DNA of 64,000 bases, taken from Paenibacillus lentus (GTDB lineage Bacteria > Bacillota > Bacilli > Paenibacillales > Paenibacillaceae). Shown one piece after another: positions 31,180-39,290 of this stretch. Position 1 is the first letter of the stretch. Each line of letters begins with the position of its first letter. The position numbers and the translations under genes are program-made. The stretch is from contig NZ_CP034248.1 of the NCBI RefSeq assembly GCF_003931855.1, forward strand, positions 5,146,001 through 5,210,000, given 5' to 3'. The notes below the pieces were generated by a model. It did no database searches, was not told the DNA's origin, and saw only the letters and a list, made by a program, of their open reading frames with translations.

Positions 31180-31481
31180 GCACTAGTCGCCTCACTTTCC
31201 TCTCTGACAGTTTTAAATAGCGTCTGAGTTAATTCACTCGCCTTTTCAGAAGAGCCTCTTAATTCATCTAATACGTGCCGCATTAAATGAGACAATAGCC
31301 TTACCTGTCTGTGGTGTTCCCTATAGTAAAATTGTTGTTCCCCCCTAAACACCGCAGTGTCCATGCCTTCGCGCAAGTGCCCAAATTCAATTTCTATATC
31401 TGATAAAGTCTCGACGGCCGCCTCAATAAAATTCGCAGTATTATCCAATTCAGAAGCAATTTCTTGCAAGTGATTTTTCAT
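31176..31481 (-). CDS. Hypothetical helical protein
   Basis: A 101-residue helical protein: MKNHLQEIASELDNTANFIE, AAVETLSDIEIEFGHLREG, FYYREHHRQVRLLSHLMRHV. GGAGG before the ATG at 31481 decides the start. It is part of the early minus-strand operon that starts from the promoter at 32487-32515. No family recognised. Confidence 0.75.
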   Translation of the reverse strand: MKNHLQEIASELDNTANFIEAAVETLSDIEIEFGHLREGMDTAVFRGEQQFYYREHHRQVRLLSHLMRHVLDELRGSSEKASELTQTLFKTVREESEATSA

Positions 31482-31549
31482 AATCTTTAACCTCCGAAAT
31501 ATTATTTTGTTCTCGAAAGAGATAGAGTTGTTCACTTACGGTCGACAAG

Positions 31550-31645
31550 CTACATGAAAAGCAAATTTGTCATTCCATAACCCAACAGAACCCCGACTAG
31601 GAATACAGCTGAAAACAACACAGCGTCTTTTTGTTCCTTTCTCAC
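31550..31645 (-). CDS. Small membrane protein, 31 residues
   Basis: GTG at 31645 with GGAAGGGGAAGG 5 bases upstream. Reads MRKEQKDAVLFSAVFLVGVL and continues LGYGMTNLLFM: a basic start and one membrane helix. Phage early operons often contain such peptides; role unknown. Confidence 0.6.
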   Translation of the reverse strand: MRKEQKDAVLFSAVFLVGVLLGYGMTNLLFM

Positions 31646-31663
31646 AGTGGCCTTCCCCTTCCG

Positions 31664-32062
31664 TTATTCCTTCTTGCCTAGCGCAACGATCCAAGAGCCA
31701 GTTTCGTCTAACCAATGATCCCGGAGAGGATAACCATCTTTGATATGTTTCAGAATCGTATCGAATTGAAGAACCAATTCCACACTGTCATTACATGGAT
31801 CTAAATGAATCGTTATGCCTTCTTCCCGTTCCCGGATCGTATCAGCTGCCATTTTAATTTTTCCAAGAATATAATGAAACATTTCCATGTCATGGTTGAA
31901 CAGGTTTGAAAGGATTGTTCCCACAACTGGAGTAAGCTCCTGTTCTACATCAAAATCAGTCATATTACCCTCTTCGGCCTTGTCCAATACTTCAAGACAT
32001 TCATGGATCGGCAGAACACCTAGGTTCTCCTGTAAGTACTCCGCATAAGTCATTTTTTCCAT
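31664..32062 (-). CDS. Hypothetical protein of the early operon
   Basis: A 132-residue acidic protein: MEKMTYAEYLQENLGVLPIH, VEQELTPVVGTILSNLFNHD, YILGKIKMAADTIREREEG, ending GSWIVALGKKE. GAGGATGGAATA precedes the ATG at 32062. No family recognised. Confidence 0.75.
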   Translation of the reverse strand: MEKMTYAEYLQENLGVLPIHECLEVLDKAEEGNMTDFDVEQELTPVVGTILSNLFNHDMEMFHYILGKIKMAADTIREREEGITIHLDPCNDSVELVLQFDTILKHIKDGYPLRDHWLDETGSWIVALGKKE

Positions 32063-32085
32063 TATTCATTCCATCCTCTCTTAAA

Positions 32086-32409
32086 TTAATAAATTGAACC
32101 CCGGTAAGCATCGGCAGCTTCATTTAGTGTGACAAAATCAAACGATCGGTACATTGCCCTTACGAGCTCTTTGGTTAATGTCTCGTCCCACTTCATCTTC
32201 TCGGCTGCAAGGATCGCATAGCCTAAGCAGGATTGATTGTTCCACTCCTGTTCTGCTTGTCCTTCTTGCAGTCCCGCAAGGTATGCGTCTTTAATCATGG
32301 TGCCCACTGTGTCCAGAAGCTGGATCATATCCGAAGTCATACCATCGGGAAAGTGCTTCTTCTCTAGTCGGATACGGTTTTCAAGAATTGTGTAGTCTAT
32401 ATTGCTCAT
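32086..32409 (-). CDS. First gene of the early operon, hypothetical
   Basis: A 107-residue protein: MSNIDYTILENRIRLEKKHF, PDGMTSDMIQLLDTVGTMIK, AGLQEGQAEQEWNNQSCLGY, ending AADAYRGSIY. GAGGTG before the ATG at 32409 sets the start; the frame extends 29 codons further into the control region but without a site. It lies directly behind the repressor-controlled promoter. Function unknown. Confidence 0.75.
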   Translation of the reverse strand: MSNIDYTILENRIRLEKKHFPDGMTSDMIQLLDTVGTMIKDAYLAGLQEGQAEQEWNNQSCLGYAILAAEKMKWDETLTKELVRAMYRSFDFVTLNEAADAYRGSIY

Positions 32410-32450
32410 TCGTTTCACCTCACTCATATCATTTTGTTTTAAATTCCCAC

Positions 32451-32547
32451 CAAATTGTTCAGTAGTCTGATCAATTTGATAAAACAAAGATACCAAATGA
32501 TATTGTATATGTCAATACAAACTGTTGAATGTATAGAGCAAATTGTT
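32451..32547. promoter_or_regulatory. Repressor operators CAAAYTGTT
   Basis: CAAATTGTT at 32451-32459, CAAATTG (inverted) at 32472-32478, CAAACTGTT at 32518-32526 and CAAATTGTT at 32539-32547. The last two are 21 bases apart and overlap the -35 and -10 boxes of the repressor promoter; the first two lie just downstream of the leftward promoter. The likely binder is the HTH repressor encoded at 32587. Confidence 0.55.
32487..32515 (-). promoter_or_regulatory. Early promoter of the element (leftward)
   Basis: On the minus strand TTGACA (32515-32510) and TATCTT (32492-32487) are 17 bases apart. It drives the early operon from 32409 downward. Confidence 0.7.
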
Positions 32548-32553
32548 TATACT
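32525..32553 (+). promoter_or_regulatory. Repressor promoter (rightward)
   Basis: TTGAAT (32525-32530) and TATACT (32548-32553) are 17 bases apart. TAAGGTGG precedes the repressor ATG at 32587. Confidence 0.7.
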
Positions 32554-32586
32554 TTAAAGCAAAATAACAATATAAGGTGGTAAATA

Positions 32587-33213
32587 ATGATAAAGTGCAA
32601 TTTGGCAGTTTTGTTAGCTGAAAGAGGAATGAACATTTCTGAATTGTCTGAAAGAACGGGGCTATCTAGAAATACGCTAAGCGCACTTCAAAACAATACG
32701 GGGAAAGGAATTCAATTCGATACAATGGATGCGATTTGTAAGCTACTCGATGTTCTCCCAGGTGAATTATTCACATACGCAGATGTGGGCTTTAAATATG
32801 TTTTTACCCACCCAAACAAACAACAAATTAAAACAGATGCTAAGGGAACAAGGGTATTATATGCGGTTAAATATTCTGGTTTTTACGAGGTAGAGATTTT
32901 TTATAACGAAAAGATAATTACAATGCTAGGTCTATTGAACACTGATGACTATCCTGAACGTACACAAGTTGTTTTTTCGGTTAAAGATAAATCCCGTCTT
33001 GAGAAGATTCCCTTGATTTTTAGACAAGAAATTTTTAACAATATCACTGATCTTGCGTTAAACGAAATAAACGTTTCATATGACCTACCGATCAAAATAG
33101 ATAGAAGTTCTATAGAAATAAAGTTCTTGGATGATGAGTTCATAAGAAAAGAAATTAAAGATTTTATCAATTCTCAAGATGGTGAATTAGACGAATTCCT
33201 AGAAAAAATATAA
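32587..33213 (+). CDS. XRE/C1-like repressor of the element
   Basis: A 208-residue regulator. Residues about 5-65 form a Cro/C1-type helix-turn-helix: LAVLLAERGMNISELSERTG, LSRNTLSALQNNTGKG, FDTMDAICKLLDVLPGELF. A longer C-terminal domain of unknown type follows, without the Ala-Gly/Ser/Lys triad of self-cleaving repressors, so induction is unlikely to follow RecA-driven self-cleavage. Anti-repression or a peptide signal are open options. It is divergent from the early operon, in the classic lysogeny-switch layout. Confidence 0.85.
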   Translation: MIKCNLAVLLAERGMNISELSERTGLSRNTLSALQNNTGKGIQFDTMDAICKLLDVLPGELFTYADVGFKYVFTHPNKQQIKTDAKGTRVLYAVKYSGFYEVEIFYNEKIITMLGLLNTDDYPERTQVVFSVKDKSRLEKIPLIFRQEIFNNITDLALNEINVSYDLPIKIDRSSIEIKFLDDEFIRKEIKDFINSQDGELDEFLEKI

Positions 33214-33222
33214 TGTCTATAA

Positions 33223-33335
33223 TTAATCCCCGACTTAATCAGAAGTAAATACGGGAAAAAGAAATACCTGTAAAGCCTTATATAGCAAGGGATTTCGTTT
33301 TAATTCCCCTTTATCCCCTTTTTCCTAGGGAATAC
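33223..33335. repeat. 113-bp repeat, right copy (inverted)
   Basis: Exact reverse complement of 18528-18640. It fills the gap between the repressor stop and the integrase start, so it may hold the integrase promoter. Confidence 0.95.
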
Positions 33336-33362
33336 ACATTTAAATGAAAAGGAGTGAATGAA

Positions 33363-33586
33363 ATGGCCAATATCCAAAAACGTGGTGAAAACTCATGGTT
33401 CTTCACTGTATACACAGGTAAAGGGCCTAATGGAAAGTACGGACGTAAAACAAGGACGATCACGATTACTGATGAAGCATTACTAAAAACTACAAAGAAG
33501 CTTCAAAACTATTTAGAAGACGAATACTCCAAGTTTCGCCAAGAAGTTGAAGCCGGGGAATATATCGCACCACAGCGTATGACATT
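33363..33586 (+). pseudogene. int: Tyrosine integrase, N-terminal fragment (IS-interrupted)
   Basis: ATG at 33363 with AAAAGGAG upstream. MANIQKRGENSWFFTVYTGK is the start of the N-terminal arm-binding domain of phage/ICE integrases. The frame is broken after QRMT by the left end of the IS21 element. Joining 33586 to 36017 restores a continuous 412-residue integrase frame with no lost base. The fragment alone has no catalytic residues. Confidence 0.9.
33581..33586. repeat. Target-site duplication of the IS21 element (left)
   Basis: GACATT, repeated directly after the right end of the element at 36011-36016. Confidence 0.8.
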
Positions 33587-33726
33587 TGTTTCTTGCATAA
33601 TAAAAGTGCCTAATATTGCAGCGTAAAAATGCCGAACTTTGATGCAAAAAAAGAGACACTTGTCAGCATCCCATTATCATCCTATCGTTATGTTTGCGAC
33701 AACGTAGCGAGAGGAGAAATGAAAGG

Positions 33727-35214
33727 ATGTTGAAAATGCCTCAACAAGACTATATCAGATTTCTACGCGAAGTAGAAGGCTGTTCTGTAAATGAAATAGC
33801 TGAACGTGTGGGGGTTCATTGGCGAACAGCAAAAAAATATGCCGATCAAACTAACTGGAATGTATCTGTGGCCAAACGAAAAAGTAGAAGTCCAGTCATG
33901 GGGGCATTTATGGAGATTGTCGATACGTGGTTGGAAGAGGACCGCTTGCTCCCCCGAAAGCAACGTCATACAGGTGTACGCATTTTTCAAAGGTTACGTG
34001 ACGAACATCAATTTACAGGCGGACAACGTACAGTGCTAGCCTATGTGCAGAAACGAAAGAGTGAAATGGAACTGGAACGTGCCAAAACGTATGAACGACT
34101 AGAACATCCGCCTGGAGAGGCTCAAGTCGACTTTACGACCCTTGAGGTAAGCCAAGGGCACCATATGCTTACATATAAACTTCTGGTGATGTCTTTCCCG
34201 CATAGCAACGCTGCATTCGTTTATCCGACACCGGCGGAAAATCAGGAATGCTTCTTAGAAGCGATGAAGCAATGCTTCGAACAGATGGGCGGTGTTCCTC
34301 AGCGGATATGGTTCGACAACCTGTCTGCCGCCGTCGTGCATATCGAGAAAGGAGGCGAGCGGCAATTAACCGAAGGCTTTCTGCGATTCTGTGCCCATTA
34401 CCGGTTTGAAGCTGTCTTCTGCAATCCGTATAGCGGTCATGAAAAGGGGCATGTGGAAAATAAATGCGGCTACTCTAAGAGGAACTGGGCCGTCCCCATT
34501 CCCATCTATGAAAACCATGAACAACTTGTCGCGTATTTCGCTGAGCAGGCAACTCAAGATCACCAGCGTAAGCATTATGCTCAAAACCGCCGAATCGCTG
34601 ATCTGTGGGAGGATGACCGACGTAAGCTCCTTACATTGCCGGAGCATGGATTTGATGCTTTTCGCTTGGCTGCTGCGGTAGTCAATAAGTACGGGGAAAT
34701 TCGGATTGAAGATACGACGATTCCGTTACTAGGAATGGTTGCGCCAGGTAGCGAGGTGCTGATCCAAACGTTCTGGGATCGTCTGGTTATCCTGAACGGT
34801 CACCACCAGAAGATTCGGGAGGTGCCTAGACCTTACACGGGACGAACGGCGGACGTTCCGTGGTCGAAAGTATTTAGCGGATGGTTGAGAAAACCGCGCA
34901 GTGTTACACATTCGCAGTTCCTTCGCATGCTGCCGGAGACACTGCACGTGTATGTGACGGTGAAGGATCTGGCTGAGCGAAAAGAGCGCCTTCAGGCGCT
35001 GTTGCACTGGAGCGATGTGTACACCATAGAACAGATCCAAGAGGCAATCGCTTTGCTAGGCCAGGATGCGGCAGTTTCCCGCGTCACGGGTATCCTTGGT
35101 ATGAAATATGGAAGCCGAGACTTGCCCATTACGTGGGAGGAGAAGCTGTCGCCCCCGGGAACTCGTTTGGAGGGCTCTCTTGAGCGCTACGACCAGCTTG
35201 TGGGGGTGAGCTAA
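33727..35214 (+). CDS. istA: IS21-family transposase IstA
   Basis: A 495-residue transposase. N-terminal helix-turn-helix (CSVNEIAERVGVHWRTAKKY), then the DDE catalytic core: first Asp in GEAQVDFTTLEV, second in RIWFDNLSAAVVH, Glu in NPYSGHEKGHVENKCGY. A C-terminal beta-rich domain follows. I use the ATG at 33727 after GAGGAGAAATGAAAGG; the frame runs 11 codons further. istB starts 2 bases after its stop. Confidence 0.92.
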   Translation: MLKMPQQDYIRFLREVEGCSVNEIAERVGVHWRTAKKYADQTNWNVSVAKRKSRSPVMGAFMEIVDTWLEEDRLLPRKQRHTGVRIFQRLRDEHQFTGGQRTVLAYVQKRKSEMELERAKTYERLEHPPGEAQVDFTTLEVSQGHHMLTYKLLVMSFPHSNAAFVYPTPAENQECFLEAMKQCFEQMGGVPQRIWFDNLSAAVVHIEKGGERQLTEGFLRFCAHYRFEAVFCNPYSGHEKGHVENKCGYSKRNWAVPIPIYENHEQLVAYFAEQATQDHQRKHYAQNRRIADLWEDDRRKLLTLPEHGFDAFRLAAAVVNKYGEIRIEDTTIPLLGMVAPGSEVLIQTFWDRLVILNGHHQKIREVPRPYTGRTADVPWSKVFSGWLRKPRSVTHSQFLRMLPETLHVYVTVKDLAERKERLQALLHWSDVYTIEQIQEAIALLGQDAAVSRVTGILGMKYGSRDLPITWEEKLSPPGTRLEGSLERYDQLVGVS

Positions 35215-35215
35215 C

Positions 35216-35941
35216 ATGCCAACAGAATTAGCCAATTTATGTCGGCAGCTACGATTGGCCCATGTCATGGACTATGTATCGCTTCAACAAAATGAAGAGA
35301 TTCGAAGCATTGTGGAACAGATTCTAAGTGCGGAACTGGACGGACGCCGCCGTGCCAAGCTGGGAAAGCTCGTCCAGCAGGCAGGATTTCCGCATATTAA
35401 GACCTTTGAGGGGTATGCCTATGACCATATCACTTTTCCGAACGGCAGCAGTCCAGAGAAAATTCAGGGATTGGAATGGTTAGAGCGCAAGGAGAATTTA
35501 CTCTTAATGGGTGCCGTAGGCACAGGCAAGACGCATATGGCAACGGCATTGGGTGTGGAGGCTTGTCGCCGTGGCAATGCGGTGCAGTTCTACCGAGCCT
35601 CCGATTTAGTTGCCATGCTTCAGGAGAAATTTACGACGGGAACACTTAACCGATTTCGAGATAAGTTGAGAAAAGTTGACTTGCTCATTCTTGATGAGGT
35701 TGGTTACGTCCCATTCAACCAAACCGGTTCTGAACTATTATTTAACGTGATAGCGGATTGCTATGAACAAAAGAGTGTGATCGTTACATCTAACTTAGAG
35801 TTTGGTCAATGGACATCGATATTCGGCGATACCAAACTCACGTCAGCACTCGTCGATCGTCTGGTGCACCATGCTCATATTCTTTCCTTCACAGGTGAGA
35901 GCTTCCGCTTCAAGCAAGCAATGGAACGAATTCCTATGTAA
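35216..35941 (+). CDS. istB: IS21-family helper ATPase IstB
   Basis: A 241-residue AAA+ ATPase that guides IstA to target DNA. Walker A GAVGTGKTHMA (around residues 99-109), Walker B DLLILDEVGYVPF, sensor region SVIVTSNLEFGQW and an arginine region in SALVDRLVHHAHI. Length and order are normal for the family. Confidence 0.93.
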   Translation: MPTELANLCRQLRLAHVMDYVSLQQNEEIRSIVEQILSAELDGRRRAKLGKLVQQAGFPHIKTFEGYAYDHITFPNGSSPEKIQGLEWLERKENLLLMGAVGTGKTHMATALGVEACRRGNAVQFYRASDLVAMLQEKFTTGTLNRFRDKLRKVDLLILDEVGYVPFNQTGSELLFNVIADCYEQKSVIVTSNLEFGQWTSIFGDTKLTSALVDRLVHHAHILSFTGESFRFKQAMERIPM

Positions 35942-36016
35942 CTTTGATGCTGGCAAGTGGGTTTAGCACTTTTGGCTGCAAAACTAAGCATTTTCTACTT
36001 GCAAAACACAGACATT

Positions 36017-37031
36017 TAGTGCCTTCATTGAGGAATGGCGTACAAAATACGCTGTCAAGCACCTTGAACATAAAACACGTTATGCTTATGAATCACATTT
36101 AAAGAAACGAATCATTCCTACTTTTGGTCACATGAAGTTAGAGGACATAAAGCCGATTCATATTGTGGACTTCCTTGAATCACTATCCCAAGATGGAAGC
36201 CGTGGAGATAACAAGAGCGGCAGCTTATCTTCGGGAACCGTTCAGATGAACCACAGGGTTTTAAAGAACATCTTTACACGTGCTGTTGAGTGGAAGGTTA
36301 TAAAGAACAACCCTGTCGCCTCTGTTCAAAAACCTAAGGTAACAAGCAAAGAAATTGTCCCCTACGATGAAAATGAAGTGGCTCAGCTGCTTCAAGCTCT
36401 TGAAAAGGAGCCTTTCCACTGGCGTATGATGATTACTTTAGCTCTCACAACTGGAATGAGGCGCGGTGAATTATTAGGCCTTGAATGGAAACACATCGAC
36501 TGGAAAGCAGGCCATATTGACGTAATGCAAACGTTGGTTCATGCACTTAAAGGTGAAATCATCGTTAAAGAACCTAAAACCAAAAACTCTAGGCGTAAGG
36601 TTGCGCTACCTGCTTCTGTACTTGAAGAACTAAGGGAATATTACACCCATAGAGTTAAAGAGAGAGACAAGCTTGGCGATGCGTGGAATGGAAGGGATCG
36701 GGAAGGCCGGGAATGGAACTTTGTGTTCTCACACGCTGATGGAAAGCCATTTCACCATGAACGCCCGTATTTGTGGTTCAGACAATTCATAATAAAGAAC
36801 GGCTTGCGTTACATCCGCTTCCACGATTTACGGCATACATCGGCAACGCTGCTAATTAACCAAGGTGTTCACGCAAAGATTATTTCAGAACGGCTAGGCC
36901 ACGGAAACATTACAACAACCATGAATATATACGGTCATGCACTTCGATCCGCTGACCAGGCAGCAGCAGATAAGCTCGATTCACTGTTTTCTACACGTAA
37001 AGAAAAGCATGGCAAAAAGACACTCGGTTAA
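36017..37031 (+). pseudogene. int: Tyrosine integrase, C-terminal fragment (IS-interrupted)
   Basis: Continues the integrase frame after the IS and its duplication: SAFIEEWRTKYAVKHLEHKT (SAM-like core-binding domain), then the catalytic domain. The active-site residues are visible: Arg in TTGMRRGELLGLEW, Lys in EPKTKNSRRKVAL, HxxR in FHDLRHTSATLL, His in RLGHGN and Tyr in MNIYGHAL. So the catalytic half is complete, but it has lost its start and N-terminal domain. An internal ATG at 36132 could give a truncated protein of unknown activity. Confidence 0.9.
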
Positions 37032-37088
37032 TTATGCTGAGTGTCTTTGTTTATGTCGAATTATCACCATTTATTGTAGAATCACAGG

Positions 37089-37115
37089 AAGTTTCACATC
37101 AATTTCACATCAATT
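37089..37115. other. Right attachment site (attR)
   Basis: 27-bp direct repeat identical to attL, 58 bases after the integrase stop. A further TTTTCACATC follows at 37119, so the host side adds a third, partial TTTCACATC unit. Confidence 0.75.
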
Positions 37116-37200
37116 GTGGATTTTCACATCTGTTACATTGAAGATTAAACATCTGTGTTATCAATAGACCCCTTGATACATAAGGGTTATACAAGCTGTA

Positions 37201-39000
37201 TCACTTCCTAACCAACAATGCTACGTTTTCGATATGTGTTGTATGCGGGAACATATCCACCGGCTGCACCTCCACCGTCCGGTACCCACCATCCTCCAGA
37301 ATCCGCAGATCCCTTGCCAGCGTTGAAGGATTACAGCTTACATAGACGACTCGCTCTGGCTTCATTTCCAGGATTGTCTCCAGTAAGCGAGGATCGCAGC
37401 CTTTGCGCGGAGGATCGACCACAATTACATCTGCTTCGATGCCCTGCTCCTTCCAGCGGGGGATGACCTCCTCCGAAGCTCCCACCTCAAACGTCACATG
37501 CCTCATCCCGTTTAACTCGGCATTGCTGCGGGCGTCGTCGATCGCTTCCTTAACGATTTCTACCCCATATACGCGTTCAGCGTGCTGCGCCAGGAACAAG
37601 GAAATCGTCCCAATGCCGCAATAGGCGTCGATGACGGTCTCTCTTCCGGTCAACCCCGCATATTCCACCGTCTTGCTGTATAACACTTCCGTTTGCACTG
37701 GATTCACTTGATAAAAGGAACGCGCCGAGATCGCAAACTGCACGTCTCCGATATAATCATAAATGACATCACGCCCCCAGAGGACACGGGTTTCGTCACC
37801 AAAGATGACGTTGGTCTGCTTCGTGTTAATGTTCTGGCAAATGCTGACCACCTGTGGGAGCTGTTCCCGAATTAGGCCAATCCAGGCCTCAACATGTGGA
37901 ATATCCTGCCCGTTGGTGACGAGGACAAGCATCACTTCGCCGGTACGGAACCCCACCTTGACGACGACATGGCGTAACAAGCCTTGTCCGCTCTCTTCGT
38001 TATAGGCGGTGATGCCGAGTTTGCGCCCGATTGCCTTCACACGCGCGACAACATCGTCGGTGCTCTCGTGCTGGATGAGGCACGTCTCCATATCAACGAT
38101 GCGGTGGCTGCCACGGGCGTAAAAGCCGCCGACCAAAGCACCGTCGGTGACGCCGACAGGCACCTGGGCCTTGTTGCGATACCGCCAAGGCTCAGCCATG
38201 CCTAACGTCGGCAGTACAACGATGCCGTTGTGAGCAGACGGTTCTACCGCCGCAACTAAGCCTTCGCCTTCAAGCTCGTACCCACCAAAACCGACCGTTG
38301 TCACTCCAGAACTGTCGTTCGCTGCTACCTTAACCACACCCGTACCTGCGCTCACCTCTGCGGCTCTGTCACCGCTCACCCCATTGCCACCGCGCACTGC
38401 TTCCGACACTACAGCACCCGTGCCCGTGCCAGCGCCCGCTCCCTCGCTAGCCCCATCGCCGCCCAGCACCGCCCCAGCATCGCCTGTCTCCGCCACGCGC
38501 AGCTTGCCGATGCGCTCCAGCGCATCGATCACATGCTGGCGCTTCCAGGCCAGCTGGCCTGCGTAGCTTAAGTGCTGCAGCTGACAGCCGCCGCACTTAT
38601 CGTAAATGCTGCAAGGCGCAGCTACGCGATCCGGGCTAACCTCCCGCAGCTCAAGCAGCTTGGCGTAGCCGTACTGCTTCTTGGTCTTCAGCACCTTCAC
38701 CAGCGCCTTCTCGCCCGGAAGCGCTCCAGCTACAAACAGCGTGTAGCCATCTGCCCGTCCCACGCCCTCTCCGTCGTGATTCATGCCGATGATATCGATA
38801 ACCACTTCATCGTTTTTGCTGACAGGCAATCCAGCGATTTCTCGCGCCTGCTGCTTCCTAGCGCCACGCAAATTACCAGTACTTCGATTCTTGCTTCGTT
38901 TACTAGAGCTGCGGATACCTGTCTCGCGCTCCGCCGACCCATGGGCACGACCAGCCGATTCCTTCCTGCCCACTGTCCCTTTATTTCGCTGCTTCTTCAT
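37201..39000 (-). CDS. rlmD: 23S rRNA (uracil-5-)-methyltransferase, RlmD/RumA family
   Basis: A 599-residue RumA-type enzyme that uses S-adenosylmethionine to make m5U in 23S rRNA. Order: a basic Ser/Arg-rich N-terminal tail (about 1-55), TRAM domain (about 60-115), Fe-S cluster cysteines (CSIYDKCGGCQLQH), methyltransferase core with SYQ-like FYQVNPVQTE, VIDAYCGIGTIS and the catalytic VSCNPSTLARDL. Family members are usually about 450 residues. The excess is the tail and a Gly/Ala/Val-rich insertion at about 170-260 that splits the stretch after the Fe-S motif. The element lies just beyond its stop. Confidence 0.9.
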   Translation of the reverse strand: MKKQRNKGTVGRKESAGRAHGSAERETGIRSSSKRSKNRSTGNLRGARKQQAREIAGLPVSKNDEVVIDIIGMNHDGEGVGRADGYTLFVAGALPGEKALVKVLKTKKQYGYAKLLELREVSPDRVAAPCSIYDKCGGCQLQHLSYAGQLAWKRQHVIDALERIGKLRVAETGDAGAVLGGDGASEGAGAGTGTGAVVSEAVRGGNGVSGDRAAEVSAGTGVVKVAANDSSGVTTVGFGGYELEGEGLVAAVEPSAHNGIVVLPTLGMAEPWRYRNKAQVPVGVTDGALVGGFYARGSHRIVDMETCLIQHESTDDVVARVKAIGRKLGITAYNEESGQGLLRHVVVKVGFRTGEVMLVLVTNGQDIPHVEAWIGLIREQLPQVVSICQNINTKQTNVIFGDETRVLWGRDVIYDYIGDVQFAISARSFYQVNPVQTEVLYSKTVEYAGLTGRETVIDAYCGIGTISLFLAQHAERVYGVEIVKEAIDDARSNAELNGMRHVTFEVGASEEVIPRWKEQGIEADVIVVDPPRKGCDPRLLETILEMKPERVVYVSCNPSTLARDLRILEDGGYRTVEVQPVDMFPHTTHIENVALLVRK

Positions 39001-39152
39001 TGCTGGTACTTCACTTCTTTCATATAAGGTTATTCCTCAAAATCAAGCTAACCTGCTGGCCTACTCGCCAAATTTCAACGCATGGCTGTTTTCCCTAAAT
39101 ACTGCATGACGGCGGTCGATCTACCGCAGCTTTCAGCCACCTTCATGAAGCC

Positions 39153-39193
39153 GGGGCTGCTCCCCGCATCCTATATGCTTGGGAAACAGCCCC
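39153..39193. terminator. Stem-loop after the diacylglycerol-kinase gene
   Basis: GGGGCTG/CAGCCCC with inner CCC/GGG and GCAT/ATGC stems. No T-run follows on the minus strand, so it is a possible rather than a clear terminator. Confidence 0.4.
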
Positions 39194-39290
39194 TCTATAT
39201 TCATCAAAATATTGACTCTCACTATCCTCTTACCCTACAATCCCGCTCAGGTCCGATGGTCCATCTCAGATTGATCGCGAACCCTCGCAT

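Larger units (their letters stand above)
33587..36010 (+). mobile_element. IS21-family insertion sequence, 2,424 bp
   Basis: Ends: TGTTTCTTGCATAATAAAAG on the left; the right end read inward begins TGTGTTTTGCAAGTAGAAAA. Both start TGT and share TTGCA and AAAA.TGC in register. It carries istA and istB in the usual order and has a 6-bp target duplication, all typical of IS21. It is inserted in the integrase gene. The istA and istB frames are intact, so it may still move. Confidence 0.9.
18125..37115. mobile_element. Integrated phage-satellite-like element, about 19 kb
   Basis: Boundaries are the 27-bp direct repeats at 18125-18151 and 37089-37115. The integrase gene lies next to the right repeat. 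Content: C1-like repressor with divergent promoters, excisionase, primase/helicase, many small genes on the minus strand, a tape-measure gene, a DUF3800 gene and long stretches with unusual repeats. No terminase, portal or capsid genes are seen, so it is not a complete prophage. A satellite or a decayed prophage is likely. The integrase is split by an IS21 element. The right end lies 85 bases beyond the rlmD stop; the rumA/rlmD 3' end is a known integration hotspot for integrative elements. Confidence 0.8.

Noticed and set aside
36132..37031. Treating the second integrase half as a complete gene
   Set aside because: The frame extends upstream to 36017 and joins exactly with 33363-33586 when the insertion sequence is removed.
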